Positions 36,984-49,129 of a stretch of 64,000 nucleotides of DNA are shown in pieces; position 1 is the stretch's first letter; each line of letters starts with the position of its first letter. The position numbers and the translations under genes were made by a program. The stretch comes from Prolixibacter sp. SD074. GTDB lineage: Bacteria > Bacteroidota > Bacteroidia > Bacteroidales > Prolixibacteraceae. The stretch spans positions 48,501 to 112,500 of the forward strand of contig NZ_BLAW01000001.1 of the NCBI RefSeq assembly GCF_009617895.1, in the 5' to 3' direction. The notes beneath the pieces are model-generated. The model was not told the DNA's origin. It saw only the letters and a list, made by a program, of their open reading frames with translations, and did no database searches.

Positions 36984-37035
36984 CGGGTGAGCCCATTGGG
37001 GGTGTTTGCTGGTAAGTTCGACTCTTCCTGCCCGA
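36984..37035 (+). other. tRNA-like remnant between tuf and secE
   Basis: 52 nt with acceptor-like ends (CGGG 36984-36987 with CCCG 37031-37034, extendable by two wobble pairs), a T-arm-like hairpin (GTAAG, loop TTCGACT, CTTCC; one mismatch), and a small CCC-ATT-GGG hairpin where the D and anticodon arms should be. In many Bacteroidota a tRNA-Trp gene lies at this place, so I read this as a decayed tRNA. It cannot encode a working tRNA because the anticodon arm is missing. Confidence 0.5.
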
Positions 37036-37073
37036 CATCTCGCAAAGAGAAATAAAACGAATTAAATTCAGAT

Positions 37074-37265
37074 ATGAAGATACAATCGTATTTTGCTGAA
37101 GCCTATACCGAGTTGGTACACAAAGTTACATGGCCAACCTGGAAGGAATTACAGAATAGTGCAGTAGTAGTAATGGTTGCTTCCTTAATAATCGCACTGT
37201 TAATATTTTTGATCGATATCTCTTTTGAGAATTTGATGAAATTTGTTTACAGTTTATTCTATTAA
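37074..37265 (+). CDS. secE: Preprotein translocase subunit SecE
   Basis: 63 aa with one membrane segment (about residues 35-55, VVVMVASLIIALLIFLID) preceded by the conserved ELVHKVTWPTWKEL. The single-helix form is normal for the phylum. It clamps SecY in the translocon. Confidence 0.95.
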   Translation: MKIQSYFAEAYTELVHKVTWPTWKELQNSAVVVMVASLIIALLIFLIDISFENLMKFVYSLFY

Positions 37266-37285
37266 TTTGATTCTGGAGGACCGTA

Positions 37286-37834
37286 ATGAGTGAAATTCAA
37301 CGCAAATGGTATGTTCTTCGAGCCATCGGAGGGAAAGAAAAGAAGGTAAAAGAATATATCGAAAACGAAATTGCGAATGCTGGTCTTCAAGATTACATTT
37401 CACAGGTTTTAATCCCGACGGAAAAGGTATATCAAATCCGAAACGGTAAGAAGGTAGCGAAAGAACGCAATTTCTTCCCGGGATACGTCCTGATTGAAGC
37501 AGCATTGGTGGGAGAAATTCCACACATGCTAAAGAATATTACCAATGTAATTGGTTTTCTGGGTGACACCAAAGGGGGCGAACCGGTCCCCATGCGTCAG
37601 TCAGAAGTAAACCGTATTCTTGGTAAGGTTGACGAGCTTCAGGAAGGTGGCGAAGGTTTTGAAGTGCCGTTCGTTGTAGGAGAGACCGTCAAAGTGATCG
37701 ATGGACCGTTCAACGGTTTCAATGGAATCATTGAAGAAGTCAATGAGGAAAAGAAGAAACTGAAAGTAATGGTTAAGATCTTCGGTCGAAAAACACCCTT
37801 GGAACTTAGCTTTATGCAAGTAGAAAAGGAGTAA
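37286..37834 (+). CDS. nusG: Transcription elongation/termination factor NusG
   Basis: 182 aa: NGN domain (KWYVLRAIGGKEKKVKEYIE) and C-terminal KOW domain (EGFEVPFVVGETVKVIDGPFNGFNG split at about 130). A GGAGGA Shine-Dalgarno-like site at 37275-37280 precedes the ATG. Starts the secE-nusG-rplKAJL-rpoBC arrangement. Confidence 0.97.
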   Translation: MSEIQRKWYVLRAIGGKEKKVKEYIENEIANAGLQDYISQVLIPTEKVYQIRNGKKVAKERNFFPGYVLIEAALVGEIPHMLKNITNVIGFLGDTKGGEPVPMRQSEVNRILGKVDELQEGGEGFEVPFVVGETVKVIDGPFNGFNGIIEEVNEEKKKLKVMVKIFGRKTPLELSFMQVEKE

Positions 37835-37858
37835 CGTAACTTTTTCTAAAAAAACGTT

Positions 37859-38302
37859 ATGGCAAAAGAAGTTGCTGGATTAATTAAATTACAGATTAAA
37901 GGTGGTGCAGCGAATCCCTCACCTCCCGTAGGTCCGGCCCTTGGTGCCAAAGGGGTGAACATCATGCAGTTCTGCAAGCAGTTTAACAGCAGGACGCAGG
38001 AGCAGGCAGGCAAAGTATTACCGGTAGTAATTACCGTGTATGCCGATAAGTCATTCGACTTCATCGTAAAAACACCGCCTGTAGCAGTTCAACTTCTCGA
38101 TGCAGCAAAGGTGAAAAAAGGATCTTCGGAGCCTCATGTTAATAAAGTGGGAGAGGTATCATGGGATCAGGTGAAGGAAATTGCCGAAAGCAAAATGACT
38201 GACCTGAACTGTTTCACCGTGGAATCGGCTATGCGTATGGTTGCCGGTACCGCTCGGAGTATGGGGATTGCCGTAAACGGAGATTCTCCATTTAATAACT
38301 AA
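37859..38302 (+). CDS. rplK: Ribosomal protein uL11
   Basis: 147 aa. Begins [20 protein letters not shown] and has [19 protein letters not shown]. Part of the GTPase-associated centre of the 50S subunit. Followed after 16 bases by rplA. Confidence 0.98.
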   Translation: MAKEVAGLIKLQIKGGAANPSPPVGPALGAKGVNIMQFCKQFNSRTQEQAGKVLPVVITVYADKSFDFIVKTPPVAVQLLDAAKVKKGSSEPHVNKVGEVSWDQVKEIAESKMTDLNCFTVESAMRMVAGTARSMGIAVNGDSPFNN

Positions 38303-38318
38303 AAAAGTAAACGTCCAA

Positions 38319-39014
38319 ATGGCAAAAGTTACCAAAAATAAAAAGGCTGCTTTGGAGAAACTCGAAGCCGGGAAAGTCTATACTTTGCAGGAAGCATCAG
38401 CGTTGGTAAAAGAAATTACCAGTTCGAAATTCGATGCTTCGGTTGATGTAGACGTCCGGCTCGGGGTCGATCCCCGGAAAGCCAACCAAATGGTACGCGG
38501 TGTTGTGACTTTGCCCCATGGAACCGGTAAATCAGTGAAGGTTCTGGCGTTGGTAACTCCTGAGAAGGAAGCCGAAGCCAATGAAGCAGGAGCTGATTAT
38601 GTTGGTCTGGATGAATACATTGATAAAATCAAAAATGGTTGGACCGATGTAGACGTTGTGATCACTATGCCTCCGGTAATGGGAAAAGTAGGTCAGTTGG
38701 GTCGTATCCTTGGCCCTCGTGGTCTGATGCCCAATCCCAAAAGTGGAACCGTTACCATGGAAGTTGGTAAGGCAATCCAGGAAGTAAAGATGGGTAAGAT
38801 CGACTTCAAAGTTGACAAGTATGGAATTGTTCATACCTCAGTTGGAAAAGCATCATTCGAACCGGACAAAATCGAAGCGAATATCCGCGAGTTTGTGCAT
38901 ACCATTCAGAAATTAAAGCCCGCCGCTGCGAAAGGTACTTACATCCGGAGCATTTATGTTTCCAGTACCATGAGCCCGGGGATTCAGGTTGAACCTAAGT
39001 CTTGCTTGGACTAA
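38319..39014 (+). CDS. rplA: Ribosomal protein uL1
   Basis: 231 aa, the L1 stalk protein, with [13 protein letters not shown] and [15 protein letters not shown]. In other bacteria L1 represses its own operon by binding the rplK leader; no clear L1 site was identified here. Confidence 0.98.
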   Translation: MAKVTKNKKAALEKLEAGKVYTLQEASALVKEITSSKFDASVDVDVRLGVDPRKANQMVRGVVTLPHGTGKSVKVLALVTPEKEAEANEAGADYVGLDEYIDKIKNGWTDVDVVITMPPVMGKVGQLGRILGPRGLMPNPKSGTVTMEVGKAIQEVKMGKIDFKVDKYGIVHTSVGKASFEPDKIEANIREFVHTIQKLKPAAAKGTYIRSIYVSSTMSPGIQVEPKSCLD

Positions 39015-39030
39015 GTAAAAGATTATTGAG

Positions 39031-39552
39031 ATGAAAAGATCCGAAAAAATAGAGGTTATTGATCAATTAACCGAGCAGATCAATTCATACAGTCACTTTT
39101 ACTTGGCCGATACAGCCGACCTGAATGCTGAGAAGTCAAATGACTTAAGGCGGTTGTGTCACAAGCGTGAAGTAAAACTGATTGTAGTTAAGAATACACT
39201 GCTCCGTAGGGCCCTCGAAAATTCTGAAAAGGAAGCTGAGTCGCTTTATGACGTACTGAAAGGAAATACGTCCATTCTGTTTTGCAATACAGGTAACGTA
39301 CCAGCTAGGCTCATTAAAGAGTTCAGCAAAGTGAACAAGAAGCCTGTATTGAAAGGTGCTTATGTTGAAGAATCAACATATATTGGTGCCGATCAGTTGG
39401 ACGTATTGGTAAATATCAAATCAAAAGAAGAATTGCTTGCAGACGTTATTGCGCTGCTCCAGTCACCGGCCAAGAATCTTATCTCGGCCCTTCAATCTGG
39501 AGGAACAACTATTTCTGGTGTATTGAAAACATTGGAAGAGCGTAACGCCTAA
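39031..39552 (+). CDS. rplJ: Ribosomal protein uL10
   Basis: 173 aa, the base of the L7/L12 stalk. Conserved NTLLRRALE and the C-terminal helix that binds L7/L12 dimers. Only 16 bases separate it from rplA, so no long leader is available for separate autoregulation. Confidence 0.97.
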   Translation: MKRSEKIEVIDQLTEQINSYSHFYLADTADLNAEKSNDLRRLCHKREVKLIVVKNTLLRRALENSEKEAESLYDVLKGNTSILFCNTGNVPARLIKEFSKVNKKPVLKGAYVEESTYIGADQLDVLVNIKSKEELLADVIALLQSPAKNLISALQSGGTTISGVLKTLEERNA

Positions 39553-39611
39553 TTATTATTACAATTTAGAGTTAAAAAATTTAATTACTTAATATTTAAA
39601 TCTCGAGGAAA

Positions 39612-39989
39612 ATGGCAGATCTTAAAAAGCTTGCAGAAGAACTGGTAAATCTGACTGTAAAAGATGTTACCGAACTGGCTGAGATCCTGAAAGAAGAATA
39701 TGGCATAGAGCCTGCAGCCGCTGCTGTAGCCGTTGCTGGTCCTGCTGCTGGTGGTGAAGTTGCCGCTGAAGAAGCTCAAACAGAGTTTGATGTTATTCTT
39801 AATGCTGCCGGAGGTTCTAAACTGGCCGTAGTAAAACTGGTTAAGGAATTAGCGGGTGTTGGCCTGAAGGAAGCTAAAGAATTGGTTGACGGTGCACCGA
39901 AAGCCATCAAGGAAAAAGTCTCGAAAGAAGAGGCTGAATCGCTGAAATCTCAACTTGAAGAAGCTGGAGCTGAAGTTGAACTCAAATAA
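39612..39989 (+). CDS. rplL: Ribosomal protein bL12 (L7/L12)
   Basis: 125 aa: N-terminal dimerisation domain, an Ala/Gly-rich hinge ([20 protein letters not shown]) and the conserved C-terminal domain ([20 protein letters not shown]). Recruits translation factors to the ribosome. An attenuator-like hairpin follows. Confidence 0.98.
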   Translation: MADLKKLAEELVNLTVKDVTELAEILKEEYGIEPAAAAVAVAGPAAGGEVAAEEAQTEFDVILNAAGGSKLAVVKLVKELAGVGLKEAKELVDGAPKAIKEKVSKEEAESLKSQLEEAGAEVELK

Positions 39990-40020
39990 GACTTTGACCT
40001 ATAGTTCTGAGGTTATATAC

Positions 40021-40056
40021 GGTTTAGGATCCCGTAAAGGGATTCTAAGCCTTTTT
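40021..40056 (+). terminator. Attenuator-like hairpin between rplL and rpoB
   Basis: GGTTTAGGATCCC (40021-40033) pairs over 13 bp (two GU pairs) with GGGATTCTAAGCC (40039-40051), loop GTAAA, then TTTTT. It is a good intrinsic terminator inside the operon, 36 bases before rpoB, fitting partial termination that makes more L7/L12 than polymerase. Confidence 0.85.
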
Positions 40057-40091
40057 ATGTTTATATTTTAGGTTCCTTAATTTGGTTGCTA

Positions 40092-43000
40092 ATGTCTTCA
40101 AATACTGTAAATCAAAGAATTAGTTTTGCATCTACTAAGAGTAGGTTCGAGTACCCCGACTTTCTGGAGGTGCAGATTAAATCTTTCAAAGAATTTTTCC
40201 AGTTGGGAACCTCTCCTGAAGAGCGGAAAAACGAAGGTTTGAGTAGCGTTTTTCAGGAGAATTTCCCCATAACTGATACCCGAAATAATTTTGTCCTCGA
40301 ATTCCTCGATTATCAGGTCGATCCGCCTCGATATTCGATTACCGAATGTATCGAGCGTGGGCTCACTTACAGTGTACCCTTAAAAGCCAAATTAAAGCTA
40401 TACTGTACCGATCCCGAGCACGAAGATTTCGATACGGTTGTTCAGGATGTATATCTTGGCACCGTGCCATACATGACACCAAGTGGCTCATACGTGATTA
40501 ACGGAGCTGAAAGGGTAGTTGTATCGCAGCTGCACCGTTCACCCGGCGTATTTTTCGGGCAGAGTGTACATGCTAATGGAACCAAACTTTACTCAGCTAG
40601 GATTATTCCTTTCAGAGGCTCCTGGATCGAGTTTGCCACTGACATTAATAATGTGATGTTTGCTTACATCGACCGGAAGAAGAAATTACCAGTTACCACC
40701 CTTTTGCGTGCAATTGGATACGAGAGCGATAAAGACATTCTCGAAATCTTTGGTCTCGCTGATGAAGTAAAGGTTTCGAAATCGGGATTGAAAAAGGTTG
40801 TTGGACGCAGACTGGCTGCTCGTGTTCTGAAAACATGGGTGGAGGATTTTGTCGATGAAGATACCGGCGAGGTGGTATCCATTGAGCGTAACGAAGTTAT
40901 CATCGATCGTGAAACGGTTATTAAACCGGAACACGTCGAAGAAATCCTTGATTCGGGCGCAAAAACGATTCTTCTGCATAAAGAAGAACAAAATGTGGGT
41001 GATTATGCCATCATTTACAATACCTTGCAAAAAGACCCGTGTAACTCGGAGAAAGAAGCAGTACTGCATATTTACCGACAACTGCGTAATTCCGAACCGC
41101 CGGATGACGCAACTGCACGTGATGTAATCGAAAAATTGTTCTTCTCCGAAGTTCGTTATGACTTGGGTGAAGTTGGACGTTACCGTATCAACAAAAAGCT
41201 TGGGCTGAATATTGATATGGATACCCGCGTTCTTACCAAAGAGGACATTATCGAAATCATCAAGTACCTCATAAAACTCGTCAATTCCAAAACTGACGTC
41301 GACGATATCGATCACTTGTCGAACCGCCGTGTACGGACAGTGGGTGAACAGATGTACAACCAGTTTGGTGTAGGTCTGGCCCGTATGGCGCGTACCATTC
41401 GTGAGCGAATGAACGTACGTGACAACGAGGTGTTCACACCGGTTGACCTGATTAACTCGAAAACCCTTTCATCGGTTATCAATTCCTTCTTCGGTACCAA
41501 TGCACTGTCGCAGTTCATGGATCAAACCAACCCGCTGGCCGAAATGACGCATAAACGTCGTATGTCAGCTCTTGGTCCGGGCGGCCTGTCACGCGAACGG
41601 GCAGGTTTCGAGGTTCGTGATGTTCACTACACACACTACGGTCGTCTGTGCCCGATTGAAACCCCGGAAGGCCCGAACATTGGTTTGATTTCTTCGCTTT
41701 GTGTATTTGCAAAGATTACGGATCTTGGATTTATCTCCACCCCTTATCGTAAGGTGGAAGCCGGAAAAGTAAGTCTGAGTAACGATGATGTTGTTTACCT
41801 GACGGCTGAAGAGGAGGAAGGAAAAGTTATCGCCCAGGCGAACGCACCACTGACTGAAGAAGGCGAATTTGTCAATAAACGAATCAAATCGCGTCTCGAA
41901 GCCGACTATCCGGTAGCCAGTCCTGAAGAGGTGACTCTTATGGATGTTGGTCCTAACCAGATTGCATCGATTGCTGCATCATTGATTACTTTCCTCGAGC
42001 ATGATGATGCCAACCGCGCATTGATGGGATCGAACATGATGCGTCAGGCTGTTCCGTTGTTGCGTCCTGAAGCTCCGATCGTTGGGACCGGACTCGAGGG
42101 CTACGTGGTTCGCGATGCCCGCGTTCAGATTGCCGCTGAAGGCGACGGCGTGATTGACTATGTTGACGCGAAAAAGATTGTCGTTAAATATGATATGACC
42201 GATGACGAGCGTTTTGTCAGCTTTAATTCGGACAGCAAAACATATTATCTTCCTAAATATCAGAAAACCAACCAGGGAACCTGCATCGACCTGACGCCCA
42301 TGGTATACAAAGGCCAAAGGGTAACCAAAGGTGAACTAATGACCCAGGGATATGCAACCCAAAATGGTGAACTGGCATTGGGACGTAACCTGAAAGTGGC
42401 ATTCATGCCATGGCAGGGATACAACTACGAGGATGCTATTGTGATTTCGGAACGGATAGTCCGTGAAGATATCTTCACTTCTGTTCATATCGACGAGTAT
42501 TCACTCGAAGTGCGTGATACAAAACGAGGTGCTGAAGAATTCACTTCTGACATTCCAAACGTTAGTGAAGAGGCTACCCGCAACCTCGATGAAAATGGTT
42601 TGATTCGCATTGGAGCGAATGTGAAACCCGGCGATATCATGATCGGTAAGATTACTCCGAAAGGAGAATCCGATCCTTCACCGGAAGAAAAACTGCTCCG
42701 TGCTATCTTTGGTGATAAAGCCGGTGATGTGAAAGATGCTTCGTTGAAAGCTTCCCCGTCGCTTCGTGGTGTTGTTATTGATAAAAAGCTTTTCTCTCGT
42801 GCCATGAAAGAGAAAAAAGGCAAAATCACCAGCAAGCCTCTACTCGAGCAAATCGACCGCGAGTTTGAATCCGAGATTGAAAAGCTGAACGAGATTCTTT
42901 ACGATAAAATCTTCACGTTAGTGAATGGTAAAACATCACAGGGTGTGAAAGATTATTTCAATACGGACATTATTCCGAAAGGAACCAAGTTTACCTTGAA

Positions 43001-43904
43001 GCAACTGCAGTCAATCGACTATCTGAATGTGAATCCGAATAAGTGGACGACCGATAAGGATAAGAACGAAATGATTCGCAACCTTGTGAACAACTACATT
43101 ATGAAGTACAAGGAAGCGGAAGCTGTTGCCCGTCGTAAACGTTACAACGTGACCATTGGGGACGAACTTCCTGCCGGAATTCTCCAGCTGGCCAAGGTAT
43201 ATATTGCTAAAAAGCGGAAACTGCAGATTGGTGATAAAATGGCCGGTCGCCACGGAAACAAAGGTATCGTATCGCGTATTGTACGCGACGAAGATATGCC
43301 GTTCCTGGCAGACGGAACTCCGGTTGATATCGTACTGAACCCGCTGGGTGTACCATCACGTATGAACCTGGGACAGATTTACGAAACCGTTCTGGGATGG
43401 GCCGGTAAAGAACTGGGGTTGACATTTGCCACTCCAATTTTCGACGGTGCTTCGCTTGACGAAATCTCGGAATACACCGATAAAGCAGGTGTACCACGTT
43501 TCGGTAAAACTGTTCTGCATGATGGTGAAACCGGTGAACCATTTGATCAGCCGGCAACCGTAGGTATTATCTACATGCTTAAACTGGGTCACATGGTTGA
43601 AGATAAGATGCATGCCCGTTCGATTGGTCCGTACTCGCTCATTACGCAGCAGCCGCTCGGTGGCAAAGCACAGTTTGGTGGACAGCGTTTTGGAGAGATG
43701 GAGGTTTGGGCACTCGAAGCATTCGGTGCATCACACATCCTGCAGGAAATTCTGACGGTGAAATCCGACGACGTCATTGGAAGGGCCAAAGCCTACGAAG
43801 CCATTGTAAAAGGCGATCCGATGCCAAGTCCGGGTATACCCGAATCGTTGAATGTATTGTTACACGAACTCAGGGGGCTCGGATTGAGCGTAAACCTCGA
43901 GTAG
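40092..43904 (+). CDS. rpoB: RNA polymerase subunit beta
   Basis: 1270 aa. Motifs include the RIF region ([40 protein letters not shown]), [18 protein letters not shown] near 1045, and the C-terminal [20 protein letters not shown]. The S-residue and the surrounding residues at the rifampicin site look wild type ([16 protein letters not shown]). An upstream TTG at 40086 is possible, but the ATG at 40092 ([14 protein letters not shown]) fits better. Confidence 0.99.
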   Translation: MSSNTVNQRISFASTKSRFEYPDFLEVQIKSFKEFFQLGTSPEERKNEGLSSVFQENFPITDTRNNFVLEFLDYQVDPPRYSITECIERGLTYSVPLKAKLKLYCTDPEHEDFDTVVQDVYLGTVPYMTPSGSYVINGAERVVVSQLHRSPGVFFGQSVHANGTKLYSARIIPFRGSWIEFATDINNVMFAYIDRKKKLPVTTLLRAIGYESDKDILEIFGLADEVKVSKSGLKKVVGRRLAARVLKTWVEDFVDEDTGEVVSIERNEVIIDRETVIKPEHVEEILDSGAKTILLHKEEQNVGDYAIIYNTLQKDPCNSEKEAVLHIYRQLRNSEPPDDATARDVIEKLFFSEVRYDLGEVGRYRINKKLGLNIDMDTRVLTKEDIIEIIKYLIKLVNSKTDVDDIDHLSNRRVRTVGEQMYNQFGVGLARMARTIRERMNVRDNEVFTPVDLINSKTLSSVINSFFGTNALSQFMDQTNPLAEMTHKRRMSALGPGGLSRERAGFEVRDVHYTHYGRLCPIETPEGPNIGLISSLCVFAKITDLGFISTPYRKVEAGKVSLSNDDVVYLTAEEEEGKVIAQANAPLTEEGEFVNKRIKSRLEADYPVASPEEVTLMDVGPNQIASIAASLITFLEHDDANRALMGSNMMRQAVPLLRPEAPIVGTGLEGYVVRDARVQIAAEGDGVIDYVDAKKIVVKYDMTDDERFVSFNSDSKTYYLPKYQKTNQGTCIDLTPMVYKGQRVTKGELMTQGYATQNGELALGRNLKVAFMPWQGYNYEDAIVISERIVREDIFTSVHIDEYSLEVRDTKRGAEEFTSDIPNVSEEATRNLDENGLIRIGANVKPGDIMIGKITPKGESDPSPEEKLLRAIFGDKAGDVKDASLKASPSLRGVVIDKKLFSRAMKEKKGKITSKPLLEQIDREFESEIEKLNEILYDKIFTLVNGKTSQGVKDYFNTDIIPKGTKFTLKQLQSIDYLNVNPNKWTTDKDKNEMIRNLVNNYIMKYKEAEAVARRKRYNVTIGDELPAGILQLAKVYIAKKRKLQIGDKMAGRHGNKGIVSRIVRDEDMPFLADGTPVDIVLNPLGVPSRMNLGQIYETVLGWAGKELGLTFATPIFDGASLDEISEYTDKAGVPRFGKTVLHDGETGEPFDQPATVGIIYMLKLGHMVEDKMHARSIGPYSLITQQPLGGKAQFGGQRFGEMEVWALEAFGASHILQEILTVKSDDVIGRAKAYEAIVKGDPMPSPGIPESLNVLLHELRGLGLSVNLE

Positions 43905-44007
43905 TAGAATATTACGCTTTGGGAAAACCGGGTATATTTACATGCCCGGTATACCCGAAGCACCATACTTCAGATATTGTATTCTTTACAAACTCTTTCG
44001 ATAAATT

Positions 44008-47000
44008 ATGGCATTCAGACGAGACAACAAGGTCAAAAGTAACTTCTCGAAAATTACCATCAGTTTGGCGTCTCCGGAAGAAATTCTGGAACGTTCACAC
44101 GGGGAAGTACTGAAGCCAGAGACGATTAATTACCGCACCTATAAGCCCGAACGTGACGGTCTTTTCTGTGAAAGGATCTTCGGGCCTGTAAAAGACTATG
44201 AATGTCATTGCGGGAAATACAAACGCATCCGTTACCGCGGTATCGTTTGTGACCGGTGTGGTGTTGAAGTGACAGAGAAGAAAGTACGTCGCGAGCGCAT
44301 GGGACACATCTCACTGGTGGTTCCGGTAGCCCACATTTGGTATTTCAAATCACTTCCGAACAAAATCGGTTACCTGCTTGGTTTGCCAACCAAGAAACTC
44401 GATTCCATCATTTACTACGAACGCTACGTGGTTATTAACCCGGGTATCAAACGTAATGATGGTGTAAAATATCTTGATTTCCTTACGGAAGAAGAGTATC
44501 TCGATATCATTGAGACGCTGCCGAAGGAGAATCAAACACTGGATGATGATCATCCGGACAAATTCATCGCTGACATGGGCGCCGAAGGACTGTATCGTCT
44601 GCTCGAACGTCTTAACCTGGATGAAATGTCCTACGATCTCCGTCACAAAGCTAACACGGAGACTTCGCAACAGCGGAAAAACGAGGCGTTGAAACGTCTC
44701 CAGGTCGTTGAAGCTTTCCGTGCATCGAAAGGCCGTAACCGGCCGGAATGGATGATCGTGAAAGTTGTACCGGTAATCCCACCGGATTTGCGTCCGCTGG
44801 TACCGTTGGATGGTGGACGTTTTGCGACTTCCGACCTGAACGACTTGTATCGTAGGGTTATCATCCGGAACAATCGTTTGAAACGACTGATTGAAATTAA
44901 AGCCCCCGAAGTGATTCTCCGTAACGAGAAACGGATGCTTCAGGAAGCGGTTGATTCACTCTTCGATAACAGCCGTAAATCCAATGCAGTGAAAACGGAT
45001 AATAACCGTGCACTGAAATCACTCTCCGACTCGCTGAAAGGTAAGCAGGGACGTTTCCGTCAGAACCTTCTGGGTAAACGTGTCGACTATTCAGCCCGTT
45101 CGGTAATTGTGGTTGGACCAACTCTTCAAATCCACGAGTGTGGTATTCCGAAGGATATGGCTGCCGAGCTTTACAAACCGTTCATTATTCGTAAACTGAT
45201 TGAGCGCGGAATTGTAAAGACGGTTAAATCGGCGAAAAAAATTGTCGACCGGAAAGATCCGGTTATTTGGGATATTCTGGAGAATGTGATGAAAGGACAC
45301 CCGGTTATGCTAAACCGTGCTCCTACGCTTCACCGACTCTCTATTCAGGCATTCCAGCCGGTATTGGTCGAAGGTAAAGCTATCCGTCTGCACCCGTTGG
45401 TTTGTACCGGTTTTAACGCCGACTTCGACGGTGACCAGATGGCTGTTCACCTTCCGTTAGGTAATGCTGCGATTCTTGAAGCTCAGTTGCTGATGTTGTC
45501 GTCACATAACCTGCTGAACCCGGCCAACGGTGCTCCGATTACCGTACCTTCTCAGGACATGGTATTGGGTTTGTATTACATGACCAAACCACGAAAAGGT
45601 GCACGCGGCGAAGGTTTGACTTTCTATTCACCTGAAGAGGCAATTATTGCTCATAATGAAGGCAAAGCCGAATTGCATGCCATTGTCAACTGTAAAGTGG
45701 TTGACCTGGATGAAAATGGCGAGCTGAAGGAGCACATGATTGAAACCACGGTAGGTCGAATCATTGTCAATGAATTGGTACCGAAAGAAGCTGGTTACAT
45801 CAACAAACTGTTGACGAAAAAAGCTTTGCGTGAAATCATTTCGTTGATTCTGAAGCGGACCAACAATGCCATTACAGCTCAATTCCTTGATGACATCAAA
45901 AATACAGGTTACAAAATGGCATACCGTGGAGGCCTGTCATTCAACCTCGATGACGTTATTATCCCGGATGAAAAATCAGATATGGTTGCTGAAGGTTATG
46001 CCGAAGTTGAAGAGGTGATGGCCAACTATAATATGGGGTTCATTACCAACAACGAACGCTACAACCAGGTAATTGATATTTGGACACATGTTAACGCGAA
46101 GTTGACGCAGAATGTAATGCAAACGTTGAGTACTGATAAGCAGGGGTTCAACTCGATTTATATGATGCTTGACTCAGGAGCCCGTGGTTCTAAAGAGCAG
46201 ATTCGTCAGCTTTGTGGCATGCGTGGTTTGATGGCGAAACCCCAAAAGTCAGGTTCAACCGGAGCTCAGATTATTGAGAACCCGATTTTGGCCAACTTCA
46301 AAGAAGGACTTTCGGTACTCGAGTACTTTATTTCTACTCACGGTGCACGTAAGGGTTTGGCCGATACCGCACTTAAAACTGCCGATGCGGGTTATTTGAC
46401 CCGTCGTCTGGTTGACGTGGCCCAGGATGTCATTATTACGGAAAGTGATTGTGGTACACTGCGTGGATTGGTAGCCAGCGCTATCAAGAACAACGAGGAG
46501 ATCGTTGCATCGCTGTATGAACGTATTCTGGGGCGTACCACCGTTCATGATATCTTCCATCCGATGACCGGTGATTTGATCATCCGTTCGGGACAGGAAA
46601 TAACCGAAGAGGTAGCAAAAATTATTGACGAATCACCCATCGAGCGTGTTGAAATCCGTTCGGTACTGACCTGCGAATCTGAAGTTGGAGTTTGCGCCAA
46701 ATGCTATGGACGCAACCTGGCTACCGGTCGCATGGTTTCTGCTGGTGAGTCGGTTGGTGTTATTGCTGCCCAGTCCATTGGTGAGCCAGGTACTCAGCTT
46801 ACACTGAGAACGTTCCACGTGGGAGGTATTGCCGGTAACGTTTCGTCACAATCTACGGTTGTGGCACGTTACAATGGTATTGCCCAGTTCGAGGAACTCC
46901 GTTCAGTTGAATGGACCGACGATGCCGGCGACAAGATGGATATTGTTGTTAGTCGTTTGGCCGAGTTGAAAATTGTAGATAAGAATACGGGTATTCCGTT

Positions 47001-48285
47001 GTCGACACATACATTGCCTTATGGTTCTAAACTTTACGTAAAAGAAGGCGAACCTATTAGTAAGGATAGCAAGCTTTGCGAATGGGACCCGTACAACGGT
47101 GTTATTATTACCGAATTCAAAGGTCGCGTTTCTTATCAGGATTTGATTGACTCGATAACTTATCGGGAAGAATCCGATGAGCAGACCGGATATAAGGAAA
47201 AAGTAATCGTTGAAACGCGCGATAAAACAAAGAACCCAACGTTACGTATTCTCAATGAGAAGGGCGAGGTATTGCGTTCATACAACCTCCCGGTAGGAGG
47301 TCACTTGAGTGTTGATGAAGGTGCGACGGTGAATGCGGGTGATGTATTGATGAAAATTCCGCGTGCTTCCGGTAAAGCGGGCGATATCACCGGTGGCCTG
47401 CCGAGGGTAACTGAGCTGTTTGAAGCACGTAATCCCTCCAATCCAGCGGTTGTTTCTGAAATTGACGGCGAGGTTTCATTGGGTAAAATCAAGCGGGGTA
47501 ACCGCGAGATTATCATCACTTCCCGCTTAGGCGATGTGAAGAAATATTTGGTTCCGCTGTCTCGTCAGATTTTGGTTCAGGAGAACGATTATGTTCGGGC
47601 AGGTACATCGCTTTCTGATGGCGCTACCACTCCGGCTGACATCTTACGGATTAAAGGCCCGACCGAAGTTCAGGAGTACATTGTGAATGAAGTACAGGAC
47701 GTTTATCGCATGCAGGGGGTAAAGATCAATGATAAGCACTTTGAAGTAATCGTTCGCCAGATGATGCGCAAAGTTGATATCGATGATCCGGGAGATACCC
47801 GATTCCTGGAAAAACAGATTGTCGACAAGAGCGAATTCAACCAGGAGAATGACTGGATTTACGACAAAATGGTCGTAAACGATCCGGGTGATTCGGAAAC
47901 CTTGCGTTCAGGCCAGATTATCACGGCCCGTCGTTTGCGCGATGAAAACTCGCTACTGAAACGTCGCGACAAGAAAATTGTGGAAGCACGTCCTGCAGTA
48001 CCTGCCACTTCGAGCCAGGTATTACAAGGTATTACCCGTGCGGCACTACAAACCAAGTCGTGGATGTCAGCTGCATCGTTCCAGGAAACTACCAAGGTAT
48101 TGAATGAAGCTGCTATCAACGGAAAGGTCGATTACCTCGAAGGCCTGAAGGAAAATGTCATTTGTGGACACCTTATTCCGGCGGGTACAGGTAAACGCGA
48201 ATACCGCAACCTGGTAGTCGGCTCACGTGAGGAGTACGATCGTTTGGTAGACATCAAGGCATCCGAAAATGTAGATGCTGAATAA
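44008..48285 (+). CDS. rpoC: RNA polymerase subunit beta'
   Basis: 1425 aa. N-terminal zinc ribbon Cys66, Cys68, Cys81, Cys84 ([20 protein letters not shown]); catalytic magnesium motif NADFDGDQ with Asp472, Asp474, Asp476. Second zinc site cysteines are in [16 protein letters not shown]. Intact, no inserts unusual for the phylum were noticed. Confidence 0.99.
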   Translation: MAFRRDNKVKSNFSKITISLASPEEILERSHGEVLKPETINYRTYKPERDGLFCERIFGPVKDYECHCGKYKRIRYRGIVCDRCGVEVTEKKVRRERMGHISLVVPVAHIWYFKSLPNKIGYLLGLPTKKLDSIIYYERYVVINPGIKRNDGVKYLDFLTEEEYLDIIETLPKENQTLDDDHPDKFIADMGAEGLYRLLERLNLDEMSYDLRHKANTETSQQRKNEALKRLQVVEAFRASKGRNRPEWMIVKVVPVIPPDLRPLVPLDGGRFATSDLNDLYRRVIIRNNRLKRLIEIKAPEVILRNEKRMLQEAVDSLFDNSRKSNAVKTDNNRALKSLSDSLKGKQGRFRQNLLGKRVDYSARSVIVVGPTLQIHECGIPKDMAAELYKPFIIRKLIERGIVKTVKSAKKIVDRKDPVIWDILENVMKGHPVMLNRAPTLHRLSIQAFQPVLVEGKAIRLHPLVCTGFNADFDGDQMAVHLPLGNAAILEAQLLMLSSHNLLNPANGAPITVPSQDMVLGLYYMTKPRKGARGEGLTFYSPEEAIIAHNEGKAELHAIVNCKVVDLDENGELKEHMIETTVGRIIVNELVPKEAGYINKLLTKKALREIISLILKRTNNAITAQFLDDIKNTGYKMAYRGGLSFNLDDVIIPDEKSDMVAEGYAEVEEVMANYNMGFITNNERYNQVIDIWTHVNAKLTQNVMQTLSTDKQGFNSIYMMLDSGARGSKEQIRQLCGMRGLMAKPQKSGSTGAQIIENPILANFKEGLSVLEYFISTHGARKGLADTALKTADAGYLTRRLVDVAQDVIITESDCGTLRGLVASAIKNNEEIVASLYERILGRTTVHDIFHPMTGDLIIRSGQEITEEVAKIIDESPIERVEIRSVLTCESEVGVCAKCYGRNLATGRMVSAGESVGVIAAQSIGEPGTQLTLRTFHVGGIAGNVSSQSTVVARYNGIAQFEELRSVEWTDDAGDKMDIVVSRLAELKIVDKNTGIPLSTHTLPYGSKLYVKEGEPISKDSKLCEWDPYNGVIITEFKGRVSYQDLIDSITYREESDEQTGYKEKVIVETRDKTKNPTLRILNEKGEVLRSYNLPVGGHLSVDEGATVNAGDVLMKIPRASGKAGDITGGLPRVTELFEARNPSNPAVVSEIDGEVSLGKIKRGNREIIITSRLGDVKKYLVPLSRQILVQENDYVRAGTSLSDGATTPADILRIKGPTEVQEYIVNEVQDVYRMQGVKINDKHFEVIVRQMMRKVDIDDPGDTRFLEKQIVDKSEFNQENDWIYDKMVVNDPGDSETLRSGQIITARRLRDENSLLKRRDKKIVEARPAVPATSSQVLQGITRAALQTKSWMSAASFQETTKVLNEAAINGKVDYLEGLKENVICGHLIPAGTGKREYRNLVVGSREEYDRLVDIKASENVDAE

Positions 48286-48296
48286 CCTGTATTACC

Positions 48297-48617
48297 ATGA
48301 ATGAAGATAAAAATCAACAACAGCAGTTGAACATCGAGTTGAGTGATGAAGTAGGACAGGGAACATTTTCCAACCTGGCTATCATCACCCATTCGCCAAC
48401 CGAGTTCATTGTGGATTTTATACGTGTAATGCCGGGGCTTCCGAAAGCCAAGGTGAAATCGCGGGTGATTCTCACTCCGGAACACGCTAAAAGGCTTATG
48501 AAAGCATTGCAGGATAATATCCAAAAGTATGAATCGCTTCATGGCCCCATCAAAAATATTGCTGAAGGACATGAGCCGGGTATCCCCATGACCTTTGGAC
48601 CCAAGGGTGAGGCTTAA
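48297..48617 (+). CDS. DUF3467 protein
   Basis: 106-aa cytoplasmic protein. The core NLAIITHSPTEFIVDFIRVM and TPEHAKRLMKALQDNI is the DUF3467 signature. Immediately follows rpoC (11 bases) as in many Bacteroidota; linkage suggests a role near transcription, but none is known to me. Confidence 0.9.
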   Translation: MNEDKNQQQQLNIELSDEVGQGTFSNLAIITHSPTEFIVDFIRVMPGLPKAKVKSRVILTPEHAKRLMKALQDNIQKYESLHGPIKNIAEGHEPGIPMTFGPKGEA

Positions 48618-48636
48618 GTAATTGACAATAAGTGTT

Positions 48637-48672
48637 AAAAGGTTCTTTCGATTCGGAAGGACCTTTTTTTTT
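48637..48672 (+). terminator. Terminator at the end of the rpoBC operon
   Basis: AAAAGGTTCTTTC pairs with GGAAGGACCTTTT after a short loop, followed by a run of T (to 48672). A strong intrinsic terminator about 20 bases after DUF3467. Confidence 0.9.
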
Positions 48673-48790
48673 AGGGCGAGTTTAAATTCTGGGGCCACTA
48701 TTTAGTTTCATTTTGAATGTAATAATCACTAAAATTGGCCTTCATGGAAAAACTTTTATATAAAAATGTAAATTATTAAATAGTTAGATT

Positions 48791-49045
48791 ATGAGTGAGG
48801 AATATGCTCTGGCATTTAAGCTTCTTGGAGTAGGGATGATCACCGTTTTCCTGATTCTTCTTCTTGTTGTCGTTTTCGGAAATGTAATTATCCGGTTGGT
48901 TAATAAATATTTTCCGGAAGCAGAAAAGGTCTTTCCTACTGACACAGACAAAGGAATCAATCGGAAAAAACTGGCAGTTATTACCGCAGTAGTAAATATT
49001 ACGACCAGGGGCAAAGGAAAAATGACCAACATCGAAAAACTTTGA
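48791..49045 (+). CDS. Sodium pump decarboxylase, gamma subunit (OadG-like)
   Basis: 84 aa with one membrane helix (about 10-35, LLGVGMITVFLILLLVVVFGN). Gamma subunits assemble the membrane decarboxylase and bind Zn through their C-terminal part. It precedes the biotinylated alpha subunit and beta subunit genes, which fixes the assignment; on its own the sequence would be hard to name. Confidence 0.85.
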   Translation: MSEEYALAFKLLGVGMITVFLILLLVVVFGNVIIRLVNKYFPEAEKVFPTDTDKGINRKKLAVITAVVNITTRGKGKMTNIEKL

Positions 49046-49129
49046 CTGGACTGACCACCCATGCCAGCCAGCCAATAACCTTAAAACAATAAAAACAACT
49101 GTGCCGATGTCGGCAAAAATAATGTAACT

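Noticed and set aside
40086..40091. TTG start for rpoB
   Set aside because: The ATG two codons downstream gives the family-like N terminus.
40686..41315. 209-codon frame antisense to rpoB
   Set aside because: Shadow of rpoB codon usage; no signal, no family resemblance, no spacing for transcription.
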